Origin: Neomegalonema sp.
GTDB lineage: Bacteria; Pseudomonadota; Alphaproteobacteria; Rhodobacterales; Rhodobacteraceae
DNA length: 64,000 bases
Direction: 5' to 3'
NCBI RefSeq assembly: GCF_028688855.1
Contig: NZ_JAQTXI010000017.1
Span: 1-64,000, forward strand
A program made the translations under genes and the position numbers. The notes beneath the pieces were generated by a model. It was not told where the DNA came from. It ran no database searches and worked only from the letters and a program-made list of their open reading frames with translations. Numbering within the stretch: the stretch's first letter is position 1; each line of letters starts with the position of its first letter. Shown here in pieces: positions 19,386-27,544 of this stretch.

Positions 19386-20899
19386 CGGGAGGGCTCCTTC
19401 TGCGGCGAGGCGAGGCGGGCGAGGATCTCGGGCCCGGGCGCGGGGATATGGCGCGCGACGAAATCCGCCAGAGGCTTCAGGGCGGGCGCGGAAAGATCGC
19501 GCCGGAAATGGCTCCAGACGCGGGGAATCAGCTTCACGTAACGCGAATCGCCGCGCAGGGCGAAGCGGGCGAAAAGCCCCAGGATCTTGGCGTTGCGCTG
19601 AGCCGCCCAAGCGTCATGGGACAAGGCGAAGGCGCGCGGATCGCGGCCCGTGCGCTCGGCGAAACGCAGCTTCAGAGCCTCCGCCAGATCCGGCGAGACG
19701 TCGCGGCGGGCGTCCTCCAGCAGGGAGGCGAGGTCATAGGCTCCCGAACCCCGGCGCGCGTCCTGATGGTCGAGAATCCCCAGAGCCGCCGCGCCCGGGC
19801 GCTCCGGCATGTGGAGCAGGTTCTCGGCGTGGTAATCCACATGGACATAGCCCGCCTCGGCGCGATGCGGCGCCAGAGCCGCCAGGACCAGAGCCAGCCA
19901 TTCCGCCCGCTCCGCCTCGCCCAGGGGGTTTCCGGCGGCGGGCGCCCAGACGTCGACCAGCAAGGCCGCCTCGCGGGAGATGATCGCCTCGTCGTAAGCC
20001 GGAGGGCGATGAACCGTCCCGAGAAAGCTCAGGGCCTCGGGAATCGGCTCCTCCTGAAGCTGCGCCAGAGTCTCCACGGCCAGGGCGTAAAGCTCCGGCT
20101 CGCGGGCGGCGTCGGCGGCGCAGAGCCGCGCGAAAAGCCCCTCGCCCAGATCTTCGAGCAGCAGATAACCCGCCTCCGGATCGGCGGCGAGGATCTCCGG
20201 CGCCGAAAAGCCCCGTCCGCGCAGCCACTCGCCCACCGCTCCGAACGGCGTCACGCTCAGGCCCGTCGCCGGAGCGCAATCCATGAGGATGGAGGTCAGG
20301 CCCTCCTCCGCCCGCAGCCGCAGATAGCGCCGCGCCGAGGCGTCGCCCGCCAGAGGCAGCCGCTCCGCCGCGCTCCAACCCGCGTCTTCGAGCAAGGCCT
20401 CCAGAGCCTCCGCCCGGTCGGGCGCCGCCGCCAGAGCAGCCCGAGCCGCCGCAGCCAGAGCCTCGCCGCGCGGGCCGGAGGCCGTCAGGCTCAACAGGCG
20501 TCCGCCTTCGGGCGTCGGGACGATGCGGATGCGCAGGGCGTCGCGAGGGGCGCGCCCGCCGAGCGCCTCCGGCCATTCCACGAGGCTCACCGCCTCCGTC
20601 CAGTGGAGAAGACCCAGCTCCTCCAGCTCCGCAGCCGAGCGCAGACGATAGAGATCCGCATGGCGCCAGAGCCCTCCGGGCCCCGCATGCTCGTGCACCA
20701 GCGCGAAGCTCGGGCTGGAGGCCTCGCGGGCCGCCGAAGCGCCCAGACCCCCTTGCAGGATCGCCCGCGCGAGAGTCGTCTTGCCCGCGCCCAGATCGCC
20801 CTCCAGCAGGAGCGCGTCGCCGGGCGCCGCAGCCCTCCCGAGGGCCGCGCCGATCCGCGTCATGGCGGCCGGATGAGGGGCGGAAAGCTCAAGATCCAT
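19382..20899 (-). CDS. TsaE-AmgK fusion: tRNA t6A ATPase subunit plus amino-sugar kinase
   Basis: 505 residues, two enzymes in one chain. Residues 1 to about 150 are TsaE, with Walker A EGDLGAGKTTLA at 33-44 and SPSFALVHEH; it drives the threonylcarbamoyl step of tRNA t6A37 formation with TsaB/TsaD. From about 165 on is an aminoglycoside phosphotransferase-like kinase: HVDYHAENLL near 350 is the catalytic loop and LGILDHQDA the metal-binding motif. This part resembles AmgK, which phosphorylates MurNAc/GlcNAc at C1 for MurU. The fusion is known in alphaproteobacteria. An overlapping 4-base coupling leads into murU. Confidence 0.9.
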   Translation of the reverse strand: MDLELSAPHPAAMTRIGAALGRAAAPGDALLLEGDLGAGKTTLARAILQGGLGASAAREASSPSFALVHEHAGPGGLWRHADLYRLRSAAELEELGLLHWTEAVSLVEWPEALGGRAPRDALRIRIVPTPEGGRLLSLTASGPRGEALAAAARAALAAAPDRAEALEALLEDAGWSAAERLPLAGDASARRYLRLRAEEGLTSILMDCAPATGLSVTPFGAVGEWLRGRGFSAPEILAADPEAGYLLLEDLGEGLFARLCAADAAREPELYALAVETLAQLQEEPIPEALSFLGTVHRPPAYDEAIISREAALLVDVWAPAAGNPLGEAERAEWLALVLAALAPHRAEAGYVHVDYHAENLLHMPERPGAAALGILDHQDARRGSGAYDLASLLEDARRDVSPDLAEALKLRFAERTGRDPRAFALSHDAWAAQRNAKILGLFARFALRGDSRYVKLIPRVWSHFRRDLSAPALKPLADFVARHIPAPGPEILARLASPQKEPSR

Positions 20900-21092
20900 C
20901 GGGGCCTCGGGGTCGTTCCTTCGGGGGAGGGGCGGCGCGAAAGGATCCGCAGGCGCATGGCCGCGCTTGCAAGGCCTTCCGTCTTCGCCTTAAACCTTCT
21001 CGCGGGCGGGCGCAATGTTCCCGCTCCGCCCCCGCTCTCCGCTCAGGCTCCCGCCCGGACCCTCTGCGCGCGTCACCCAAAGGCCCCTTCCC

Positions 21093-22004
21093 ATGACCAG
21101 CCTGCTCCGCAAGCTCGACCATCCCGTGATCCTGCTCGTGATCACCATGCTGCTCTGGGGCGGCAACTCCGTCGTGGGGCGGGCCGTGCGCGAGGACATC
21201 CCGCCCGTGACCCTCGCCTTCTGGCGCTGGACCATCGCGGCGGCGGTCGTGGCGCCCTTCGTCTGGCGGCGGTTCCTGGAGGATCTGCCCGCGCTCAGGG
21301 CGGGCTGGAAGGAGACGCTGCTCCTCGGGCTGACCGGGATCGCGCTCTTCAACACCTTCCTCTACGAGGGCCTGCGCCACACCACGGCCATCAACACCCT
21401 GACGCTGCAATCGGCGATTCCGGCTCTGGTGCTGGTCATCGGCGCGCTGATCTTCCGCGAGAAGATCCCCGGACGCATCTGGGCGGGGGTGCTGCTCTCG
21501 ATGCTGGGCGTGCTGGTCATCGCCACCCATGGCGAGATCGCGCGTCTGGCGCATCTGGGATTCGGAATCGGCGAAGTCTGGATGCTGGCGGCGGTGGCCG
21601 TCTATGCGCTCTACACCGCCGCGCTGCGTCTGAGGCCGAAGGGCGCCCATCCCATGAGCTTCCTGCTGGCCACCTTCCTGATCGGCGTGGTCGTTCTGGC
21701 GCCCTTCTATCTCTGGGAGCGCGGGGCGCGGGGCGGCGTGGATCTGACGCCGACCACTCTGGCGGCCTTCCTCTATGTGGGGCTCTTTCCCTCGCTGATC
21801 GCCTACATCGCCTTCAACCGCGCGGTGGAGGCCATGGGCGCCCCCGCCGCCAGCCCCTATCTGCATCTGACGCCGCTGTTCGGAATCCTGCTGGCGATGA
21901 TCTTCCTCGGCGAAAGGCTGGAGGCCTATCACCTCGTCGGCGGCGCCTTCATCGCGGCGGGGATCTTCTGGGCCACGCGCAGGATCAGGGCGCCGCAGGG
22001 CTAG
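21093..22004 (+). CDS. DMT/EamA family transporter
   Basis: 303 residues with ten predicted membrane helices in two five-helix halves; each half has the EamA repeat (LLWGGNSVVGRAV near residue 20 and the PYLHLTPLFGILLAMIFLGER stretch near 260). Located in the inner membrane; substrate unknown (amino acids, nucleotides or other metabolites are typical). ATG 21093 begins the first helix; a weak TTGCAA-17-TTAAAC promoter may lie at 20967-20995. It sits between the DivL-like gene and tsaE, which are neighbours in many relatives, so it looks like an insertion. The last 20 bases overlap the convergent DivL-like gene. Confidence 0.88.
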   Translation: MTSLLRKLDHPVILLVITMLLWGGNSVVGRAVREDIPPVTLAFWRWTIAAAVVAPFVWRRFLEDLPALRAGWKETLLLGLTGIALFNTFLYEGLRHTTAINTLTLQSAIPALVLVIGALIFREKIPGRIWAGVLLSMLGVLVIATHGEIARLAHLGFGIGEVWMLAAVAVYALYTAALRLRPKGAHPMSFLLATFLIGVVVLAPFYLWERGARGGVDLTPTTLAAFLYVGLFPSLIAYIAFNRAVEAMGAPAASPYLHLTPLFGILLAMIFLGERLEAYHLVGGAFIAAGIFWATRRIRAPQG

Positions 22005-24507
22005 GCGGACGACGCGCCAGGCGCATCAGGGCCCGCACGCCCCGCCCCGGCTCCTCGCGCAATTCGAGGTCGCCGCCATGGCGCCGCAGGATCCGCCGCG
22101 CCAGAGACAGGCGCATCGCCGGAAGCGACAACTCCGGCCAGTCCTCGGAATCGCGCGGAGCCGCCAGAGCCTCGGCGAATTCGGGCGGCAGGGCCAGACC
22201 CTCGCCGCAGGCGCGGATGCGGATCTCTCCCTCGTCGCCTTCGGCCTCCGCCCGCACGATCTGGCCGGGACGGGCGTTGCGGATCAGGGCGCTCACCGTG
22301 TTGTAGACCGCATGCCCCAGACGCGGCGAATCGGCCAGAGCCGTCCCCAGCTCCGGAAGCTCCGCATGCAGCGTCACGCCCCGCGCCGAGGCCTGCTGAC
22401 CCAGCCAGGCGAAGATCGGCCCCAGAGTCCCGGAGATCTCGACGGGGGCGAACTCCATCCGCTCGGCCTCCGAGACGATGCGGGCGTAGTCGATCAGTTC
22501 GTCCACCCACTGGCGCAGCTCCTGAGCCGCCACGCGGATCTGACGCGCCGCCTCGGTCTGGGCGCCCGCCAGAGGCCCCCGCTCGCCCTGCTCCAGGGCG
22601 TTGGCGAAGCCCGAGATCACGCTCAGCGAACTGCGCAGGTCCTGCCCCGCCGAGCCGATGGCCTGAAGCACCCTCGGCCTGAGCGTCGCGCCCGAGACCC
22701 CCGCCGCCCGCAGAGGCGTCGCGGGCGCGGAATCGTCCTCGACCTGAAGCGTGGTCAGCAGGATCGAGCCGTCCGGCAGAGGCGCCGCCGCCATCTGCAC
22801 CGTCGAGCCGTCGCGCCGCCGCAGCGAGCGCCGCCAGAAACGCCGGGGCTCGCCCACGCCCGCCACCTGCGCCACCACGCCGTCCCACATGTCCGGATCG
22901 GGGTGAAGCTCCGCGCAGAGCCGCGCCACCTCCGCGACGTGAGGCCGCGCGCCGCTGAAGTCCGGCAGGCTCCAGATCTCCAGAAAGGCCTGGTTGGCCA
23001 GCTGCAAGGCCCCGTCCGAGCCGAAGAGCGCCACCCCCTCGCGCAGATGGGACAGCATCGTCCGCTGGCTGGAGCGGGCGGATTTGTACTGGCTCTTCAG
23101 CGCGAGGGGCTCGGTCACGTCCTCGAAGACCGCCAGAGCCCCCCCCAGAGCATGAGGCCGCCAGCTCGCATGGACGGTGCGCCCGTCGGGGCGGTGCCAG
23201 TAGGAATCGAAGCTCTGCTGGCCGGTCAGGCCCCGGATCTGCTGCAGCTGCTCGGCGCGCCAGCGGCCGTAGTCGCGCTCCTCGGGCAGACGGCGGCGGG
23301 CGCGCAGTTCGTCGAAGATCTCCGAGAGCGTCGGATGGGCCTCGATCTCGGCGTCTCCCATGCTCCAGATCCGCGCCATGGCCTGATTGCAGAACTCGAG
23401 GCGCTCCTCGCGGTCGAAGATCGCCACCCCGACGCGGATCGCGTCCAGGGTCTGCTCGGAGGCCTGCTTCTCGCGGCGCTGGTTCACCTCGGCCTCGACC
23501 TCGCTGGTCAGGTCGAGCCCGTAGCCGAGCGAACCCTCCTCGGTCGGGATCTCCAGGATGTCGAAATTCCGCACCGCCCCCGCCACCACGGGCCGACGCC
23601 GACGCCGCTGCGGACGGCCCTCCTCGCGCGCCAGACGCGCCAGAGCCGCCGCCCCGGACTTCTCGCCGGAGATCAGCTCCACCTCGGCGGCCACGGCGGC
23701 GGCCGGAGTCTCGGCCTCCACCGCGCGGGCGTAGGCCATGTTCGCCCAGGTCAGACGCCCCGAACGGTCGCGGCGCCAGGCCAGAAGCGGCGCCTGATCC
23801 AGAGCCGCCTGAAGGCGCGTGCGCTCGCGGACCTCGGCCGCCGATTGCGCCGCCGCCGCCGCCAGTTCGCGCCGGGCCTCGGTCTCGTCGAGCAGCCGCA
23901 CCACGGCGCGTCCGCCGACCGTGCGGCCCTCCGCCCGGCGCTTGCGGCCGTCCACGCAGGGAATGTCGAAATCGAAGGCCGTGCCCCGCTCGCAGAGCCG
24001 CCGCATCGCCGCCGCCAGAGTCCCCGCCACATGAGGCGCCGCCACCGCCTCCGCCGCCAGACGCCAGGCGTTCACGCCCCGCTCGCCCGCCAGACGCCGC
24101 GCCGCCGCCTCGGCGAAGCCCACCGCGCCGGCCAGTTCGTCGCCGCGCCAGATGAGCGCGCCGTCCGCCCGCGCGAGGGTCAGGGCCTCCAGAGCCTCCG
24201 AGGCCCGGGATTCCGCGAGGCGGCCCGCCTCCGCCGCCTCGGACAGCCGCCGCAGACGCGCCCGCAGCCGGAAAGCCCAGAACGCCAGAAGAGTCGCCAG
24301 AGCGAAGGCTCCGGCGGTCACCAGCTCGACGGGCGCGAAGGATTCGAAGACCGGCGCCGGAACGGCCTCGCCGAGCGCCTCCTCAAGCGCCTCCTGAGCC
24401 CCGGCCGGCCAGGCGACGCCCGTCAGCAGCGCCGCGAGCGCGACGCGGCGCGCCCGTCGGAGGCTCGACGCGCCGCCGGAGGAGTCTTCTGATGCGTCTG
24501 AATCCAC
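21985..24507 (-). CDS. DivL-like PAS-domain pseudo-histidine kinase
   Basis: 840 residues from GTG 24507. Signal-like hydrophobic stretch near 15-35, a second membrane helix near 60-80, a coiled coil, then repeated PAS domains (AIFDREERLEFCNQAMARIWSM; ALFGSDGALQLANQAFLEIWSL). The C-terminal dimerisation domain reads GQDLRSSLSVISGF where active kinases have SHELRTPL: the phosphoacceptor His is Gln (about residue 622). The ATPase domain has lost the second Asn of the N-box (NTVSAL) and the Asp of the G1 box (ACGEGL). It is therefore predicted to be catalytically dead, like Caulobacter DivL, where Tyr replaces His. The link to DivL is inference from this loss and from the tsaE neighbourhood. The start is uncertain. 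Confidence 0.75.
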   Translation of the reverse strand: MDSDASEDSSGGASSLRRARRVALAALLTGVAWPAGAQEALEEALGEAVPAPVFESFAPVELVTAGAFALATLLAFWAFRLRARLRRLSEAAEAGRLAESRASEALEALTLARADGALIWRGDELAGAVGFAEAAARRLAGERGVNAWRLAAEAVAAPHVAGTLAAAMRRLCERGTAFDFDIPCVDGRKRRAEGRTVGGRAVVRLLDETEARRELAAAAAQSAAEVRERTRLQAALDQAPLLAWRRDRSGRLTWANMAYARAVEAETPAAAVAAEVELISGEKSGAAALARLAREEGRPQRRRRRPVVAGAVRNFDILEIPTEEGSLGYGLDLTSEVEAEVNQRREKQASEQTLDAIRVGVAIFDREERLEFCNQAMARIWSMGDAEIEAHPTLSEIFDELRARRRLPEERDYGRWRAEQLQQIRGLTGQQSFDSYWHRPDGRTVHASWRPHALGGALAVFEDVTEPLALKSQYKSARSSQRTMLSHLREGVALFGSDGALQLANQAFLEIWSLPDFSGARPHVAEVARLCAELHPDPDMWDGVVAQVAGVGEPRRFWRRSLRRRDGSTVQMAAAPLPDGSILLTTLQVEDDSAPATPLRAAGVSGATLRPRVLQAIGSAGQDLRSSLSVISGFANALEQGERGPLAGAQTEAARQIRVAAQELRQWVDELIDYARIVSEAERMEFAPVEISGTLGPIFAWLGQQASARGVTLHAELPELGTALADSPRLGHAVYNTVSALIRNARPGQIVRAEAEGDEGEIRIRACGEGLALPPEFAEALAAPRDSEDWPELSLPAMRLSLARRILRRHGGDLELREEPGRGVRALMRLARRPPSPAAP

Positions 24508-24633
24508 GAGGCCCCCCAGAAGGCCTTCAAGGCCGCCGCAGGGCGCCCGCCGCCCCGTCCGCCGCCCCGAGCGTCGGAAGCCGGAGACTAGCCCTCCCCG
24601 CCGCCCGCACAAACCCCCTCTGGCGTATGGCGT

Positions 24634-26139
24634 TCAGGCGGCGGCCGGATCGGCCTCCGCAGGAAACCCCGCAAGGGCCGCGTCGGAGCGCGCTTCGAGC
24701 GCCAGCACCCGGTCGGCGGGCCAGAGGATCTCGACCACCGCGCCTTCCGGCGGCTCGCCCTCCTCGGGGCGCGCCGGACGGCCCGGACGATTCGGACGCG
24801 CGTTGGCGAACCGCACCCGCGCGCCGCCCCGCTCGAGCAGGGTCTTGGCGATGAACACCCCGAGCCCCATCCCCTCGTAGCCCTCGCGCGGAGAGCCCCC
24901 CGCCTCGCGGGCGCGGGTGGAGGCGTAGGGCTCGCCCAGGCGCGCCAGAGCCTCCGGCGAGAAGCCCGGCCCGTCGTCGCAGATGCGCAGACGCAGCACC
25001 TTGCCGCCGTCCAGCGCCGCCTCGACCCGCACGCGGGATTCCGAGAAGTCCATGGCGTTCTGAAGGAAGTTGCGCAGCGCATGCAGCGTCGCCGGACGGC
25101 GCTCCACCGGCAGGGAGGCCGCGCCGCCCATGATCTCCAGACGACGGTCGCGCGGCGTGACCGGACCCGCCGCCTCCTCCAGCAGCGTGCGCAGGCTGAT
25201 GGTGTCGAAATGGCCTTCGGCGTCGGCGCGGGCGGTCGCCAGCTTGGCGAGGATGCCCCGGCAACGCTCCACCTGGGCCCGGATGAAGGCCGCCTCCTCC
25301 GCGAGATCGGGCTGACCCTTCAGGTCGCGCTCCATCTCCTTCGAGGACATGGCGATGGCCGCCAGAGGCGACCCCAGCTCATGGCCCGCCGCCGCCGCCA
25401 GAGTGCCGATGGCCGCCAGCTTCTGCTCGCGGGCCAGAGCCGCCTCCGTCGCCGCCAGAGCCGAGGACATGCGCTGCTCCTCGCCGGTCAGGCGCCGCAC
25501 GTGCACCGCCACGAAGACCACTCCGATCGCCAGAGCCGCCGCCACCCCCGCCCGATGCAGCTCCGGAATCTGGAGGATCGTCAGCCCGTCGGCGCGCCTC
25601 AGCGGCCAGGCCCAGAGGTAGAGCGCCACGCTCAGCGCCAGAGAAACCACCCCCGCCGCCAGAGTCGCCCGCTGGGTCAGCACCGCCGCCGCCACCACCG
25701 AAGGCGCCACGAAAAGCAGACAGAAGGGATTGTCGAAGCCGCCCGTCAGCCCGAGCAGCAAGGCCAGCTGCGCGGCGTCGAAGAGCAGCCAGCCCAGAGC
25801 CCCCCGCTCGGAGAGCCGGGCGTTGGGCGGCAGGACCACCATCGCGATGAGGTTGAACCAGACCAGCGCCAGAACCGCCATGGCGCAATGCAGCACGGGA
25901 ATCTTGAAGCCGAGCAGCCACCCGACCGTCAGCGCGCCCACCTGCCCCGCCGCCGCCAGCCAGCGCCAGAGCAGCAGATGCCGCGCCAGAACCAGAGGCG
26001 TGGGCTCCGGCGCGAAGACCGACCGCAGCCCGAGAATCGCGCGCGGAGCCGGACGCGAAAGGCGCTCCGCCCCATCGGGGGCCGTCGCCGGCGTCGCGGC
26101 CGGCGAAGTCCCGACGAGAGGGGCGGAGGCGCTGGTCAT
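24634..26139 (-). CDS. regB: RegB/PrrB/ActS-type redox-sensing histidine kinase
   Basis: 501 residues. Five to six N-terminal membrane helices (about 50-215) contain GGFDNPF (133-139), the quinone-sensing motif of RegB. The dimerisation domain has AAAGHELGSPLAAI with phosphoacceptor His253, and Cys293 lies exactly 40 residues later, matching the redox-active Cys265 of Rhodobacter RegB relative to His225. The ATPase domain shows NFLQNAMDF, DDGPGFS and GMGLGVF and appears active. RegB signals to RegA to control respiration, nitrogen and carbon metabolism. No regA or senC is in the window. Only one base separates it from ptsN, so it is probably the last gene of the rpoN block. Confidence 0.92.
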   Translation of the reverse strand: MTSASAPLVGTSPAATPATAPDGAERLSRPAPRAILGLRSVFAPEPTPLVLARHLLLWRWLAAAGQVGALTVGWLLGFKIPVLHCAMAVLALVWFNLIAMVVLPPNARLSERGALGWLLFDAAQLALLLGLTGGFDNPFCLLFVAPSVVAAAVLTQRATLAAGVVSLALSVALYLWAWPLRRADGLTILQIPELHRAGVAAALAIGVVFVAVHVRRLTGEEQRMSSALAATEAALAREQKLAAIGTLAAAAGHELGSPLAAIAMSSKEMERDLKGQPDLAEEAAFIRAQVERCRGILAKLATARADAEGHFDTISLRTLLEEAAGPVTPRDRRLEIMGGAASLPVERRPATLHALRNFLQNAMDFSESRVRVEAALDGGKVLRLRICDDGPGFSPEALARLGEPYASTRAREAGGSPREGYEGMGLGVFIAKTLLERGGARVRFANARPNRPGRPARPEEGEPPEGAVVEILWPADRVLALEARSDAALAGFPAEADPAAA

Positions 26140-26140
26140 C

Positions 26141-26662
26141 TCAGGCCGCGCGCGAGGCGGCGGGCTCTTGGGTCAGCAGGAGATAGGCGCTCTGGGCGTC
26201 GGGCGCGCCGCGCAGATTGGCCCGCGTCTCCGCATGGCGCAGAACCCGCGAGATCCGCGCCAGAGCCTTCAGATGCTGCGCTCCGGCCTCCTCGGGGGAG
26301 ATCAGCGCGAAGACCAGATCCACCGGGGCGTCGTCGCCCGAGGCGGGCGCCTCGCTTCCGTCCGGCGCGATCTGGAACGGAAGGCTCCAGTCGCGCAGCG
26401 GCTTCTCCAGCCGCAGGAACAGGCCCAGGGCCTGATCGATTCCCTTGAGTCGGGCGTGGGGAATGGCGACTCCGTCGCCGACCCCCGTGGCGGCCAGGAC
26501 CTCGCGGCGACGCAGGGACTCGAGCGCGTACTCGCGCCCCACCCCGCTCCGCCTCGCCGCGCGCGCGGCGATCTCGGCCATGACTTCAGCTTTGTCCGAC
26601 GCGCGAAAATCCAGAATGACCGCCTGTCCGGCGGCTTCGCCCAGCAAATCGCTGATCCGCAT
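26141..26662 (-). CDS. ptsN: PTS IIA-like nitrogen-regulatory protein PtsN
   Basis: 173 residues of the EIIA-Ntr fold. The phosphorylated His69 sits in GVAIPHARL. It receives phosphate from EI-Ntr and NPr and acts as a regulator of potassium, nitrogen and carbon status rather than a sugar transporter. An insertion of about 15 residues near 95-110 (APDGSEAPASGDD) is not usual in the family. It follows rpoN and hpf, the classical order. Confidence 0.93.
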   Translation of the reverse strand: MRISDLLGEAAGQAVILDFRASDKAEVMAEIAARAARRSGVGREYALESLRRREVLAATGVGDGVAIPHARLKGIDQALGLFLRLEKPLRDWSLPFQIAPDGSEAPASGDDAPVDLVFALISPEEAGAQHLKALARISRVLRHAETRANLRGAPDAQSAYLLLTQEPAASRAA

Positions 26663-26750
26663 CGTCTCACCTGTGCATCGGACGCCGCGGCGGGAAAAAC
26701 CGCCCCGGCGCCGCCTTCGACCTGACCGCCCCCTGAAGGACGGCGGCTTC

Positions 26751-27353
26751 TCATCTCCCCTGAGCGACGCCCTTCGGGTCGATCCAGCCGATATGGCCGT
26801 CCGCCCGCCGATAGACGACGTTCAACTCCCCATGCGCCTCGTTGCGGAACATGAGCACGGCCTCGTCGGCCATCTCCATTTGCAGCACCGCCTCGCCCAC
26901 GGTCAAGGAAGGGATGCTCGATTTCGCCTCCGCCACGATCACGGGCTGGAGCGCGGCTTCGCCGTCCGGCGCTCCGGCGGCCTCGTCGTCGCCGTAGGCG
27001 GTGAGGATGAAGCTCGTCGCCGCCTCGACGCGGTTGACGCCCCCCAGACGGCGCGTCGAATGGGCCTTGAGGCGGCGCTTGTGGCGACGCAGCTGCTTCT
27101 CGATGCGGGCCGCCGCCTGGTCGAAGGCGGGATAGATCTCCGGCGCGCGGCCTTCGGCCTGGATGGTCAGGCCGGTGCTCAGCTGCACCGAGACCTCGCT
27201 GCGATAGGTCTTGGCGGCGTCCCGCGAGAAAGTCGCGACCGTTTCGAGAGGCTCGTCGGCGTATTTCGTGACGATGTCGAGGACTTTCTCCTCCACATGT
27301 TTCGGCAGCGAATCGCCCACGTCGATGTGACGGCCCGTGACTTTCATGCGCAT
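26751..27353 (-). CDS. hpf: Long-form ribosome hibernation promoting factor
   Basis: 200 residues. The N-terminal domain (1-110) has KVTGRHIDVGDSL and the basic EKQLRRHKRRLK helix. The C-terminal domain (about 140-195) has FRNEAHGELNVVYRRADGHIGWI, marking the long form that joins 70S ribosomes into 100S dimers when growth stops. ATG 27353 or 27347 could start it (MRMKVTG). The 190-base gap before it suggests it may have its own promoter in addition to read-through from rpoN. Confidence 0.93.
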   Translation of the reverse strand: MRMKVTGRHIDVGDSLPKHVEEKVLDIVTKYADEPLETVATFSRDAAKTYRSEVSVQLSTGLTIQAEGRAPEIYPAFDQAAARIEKQLRRHKRRLKAHSTRRLGGVNRVEAATSFILTAYGDDEAAGAPDGEAALQPVIVAEAKSSIPSLTVGEAVLQMEMADEAVLMFRNEAHGELNVVYRRADGHIGWIDPKGVAQGR

Positions 27354-27544
27354 GACGGCCTCTTTTCCTCGTTGAGCGACGCGGGAACGCCCGCGTCTCC
27401 TGTCGTCTCCTCCGGGCGTCGGGTCCGGCCGCGCAGACTGGCCGCGCAGGCTCGCCGCATCGCCCCGGCGCGTCGCCCCGAAGACCGGATTCGGCGCGCC
27501 TTCCTTCCAGAATGGAGGCGGACCCCGGAGGTTTCAAGACCTAA

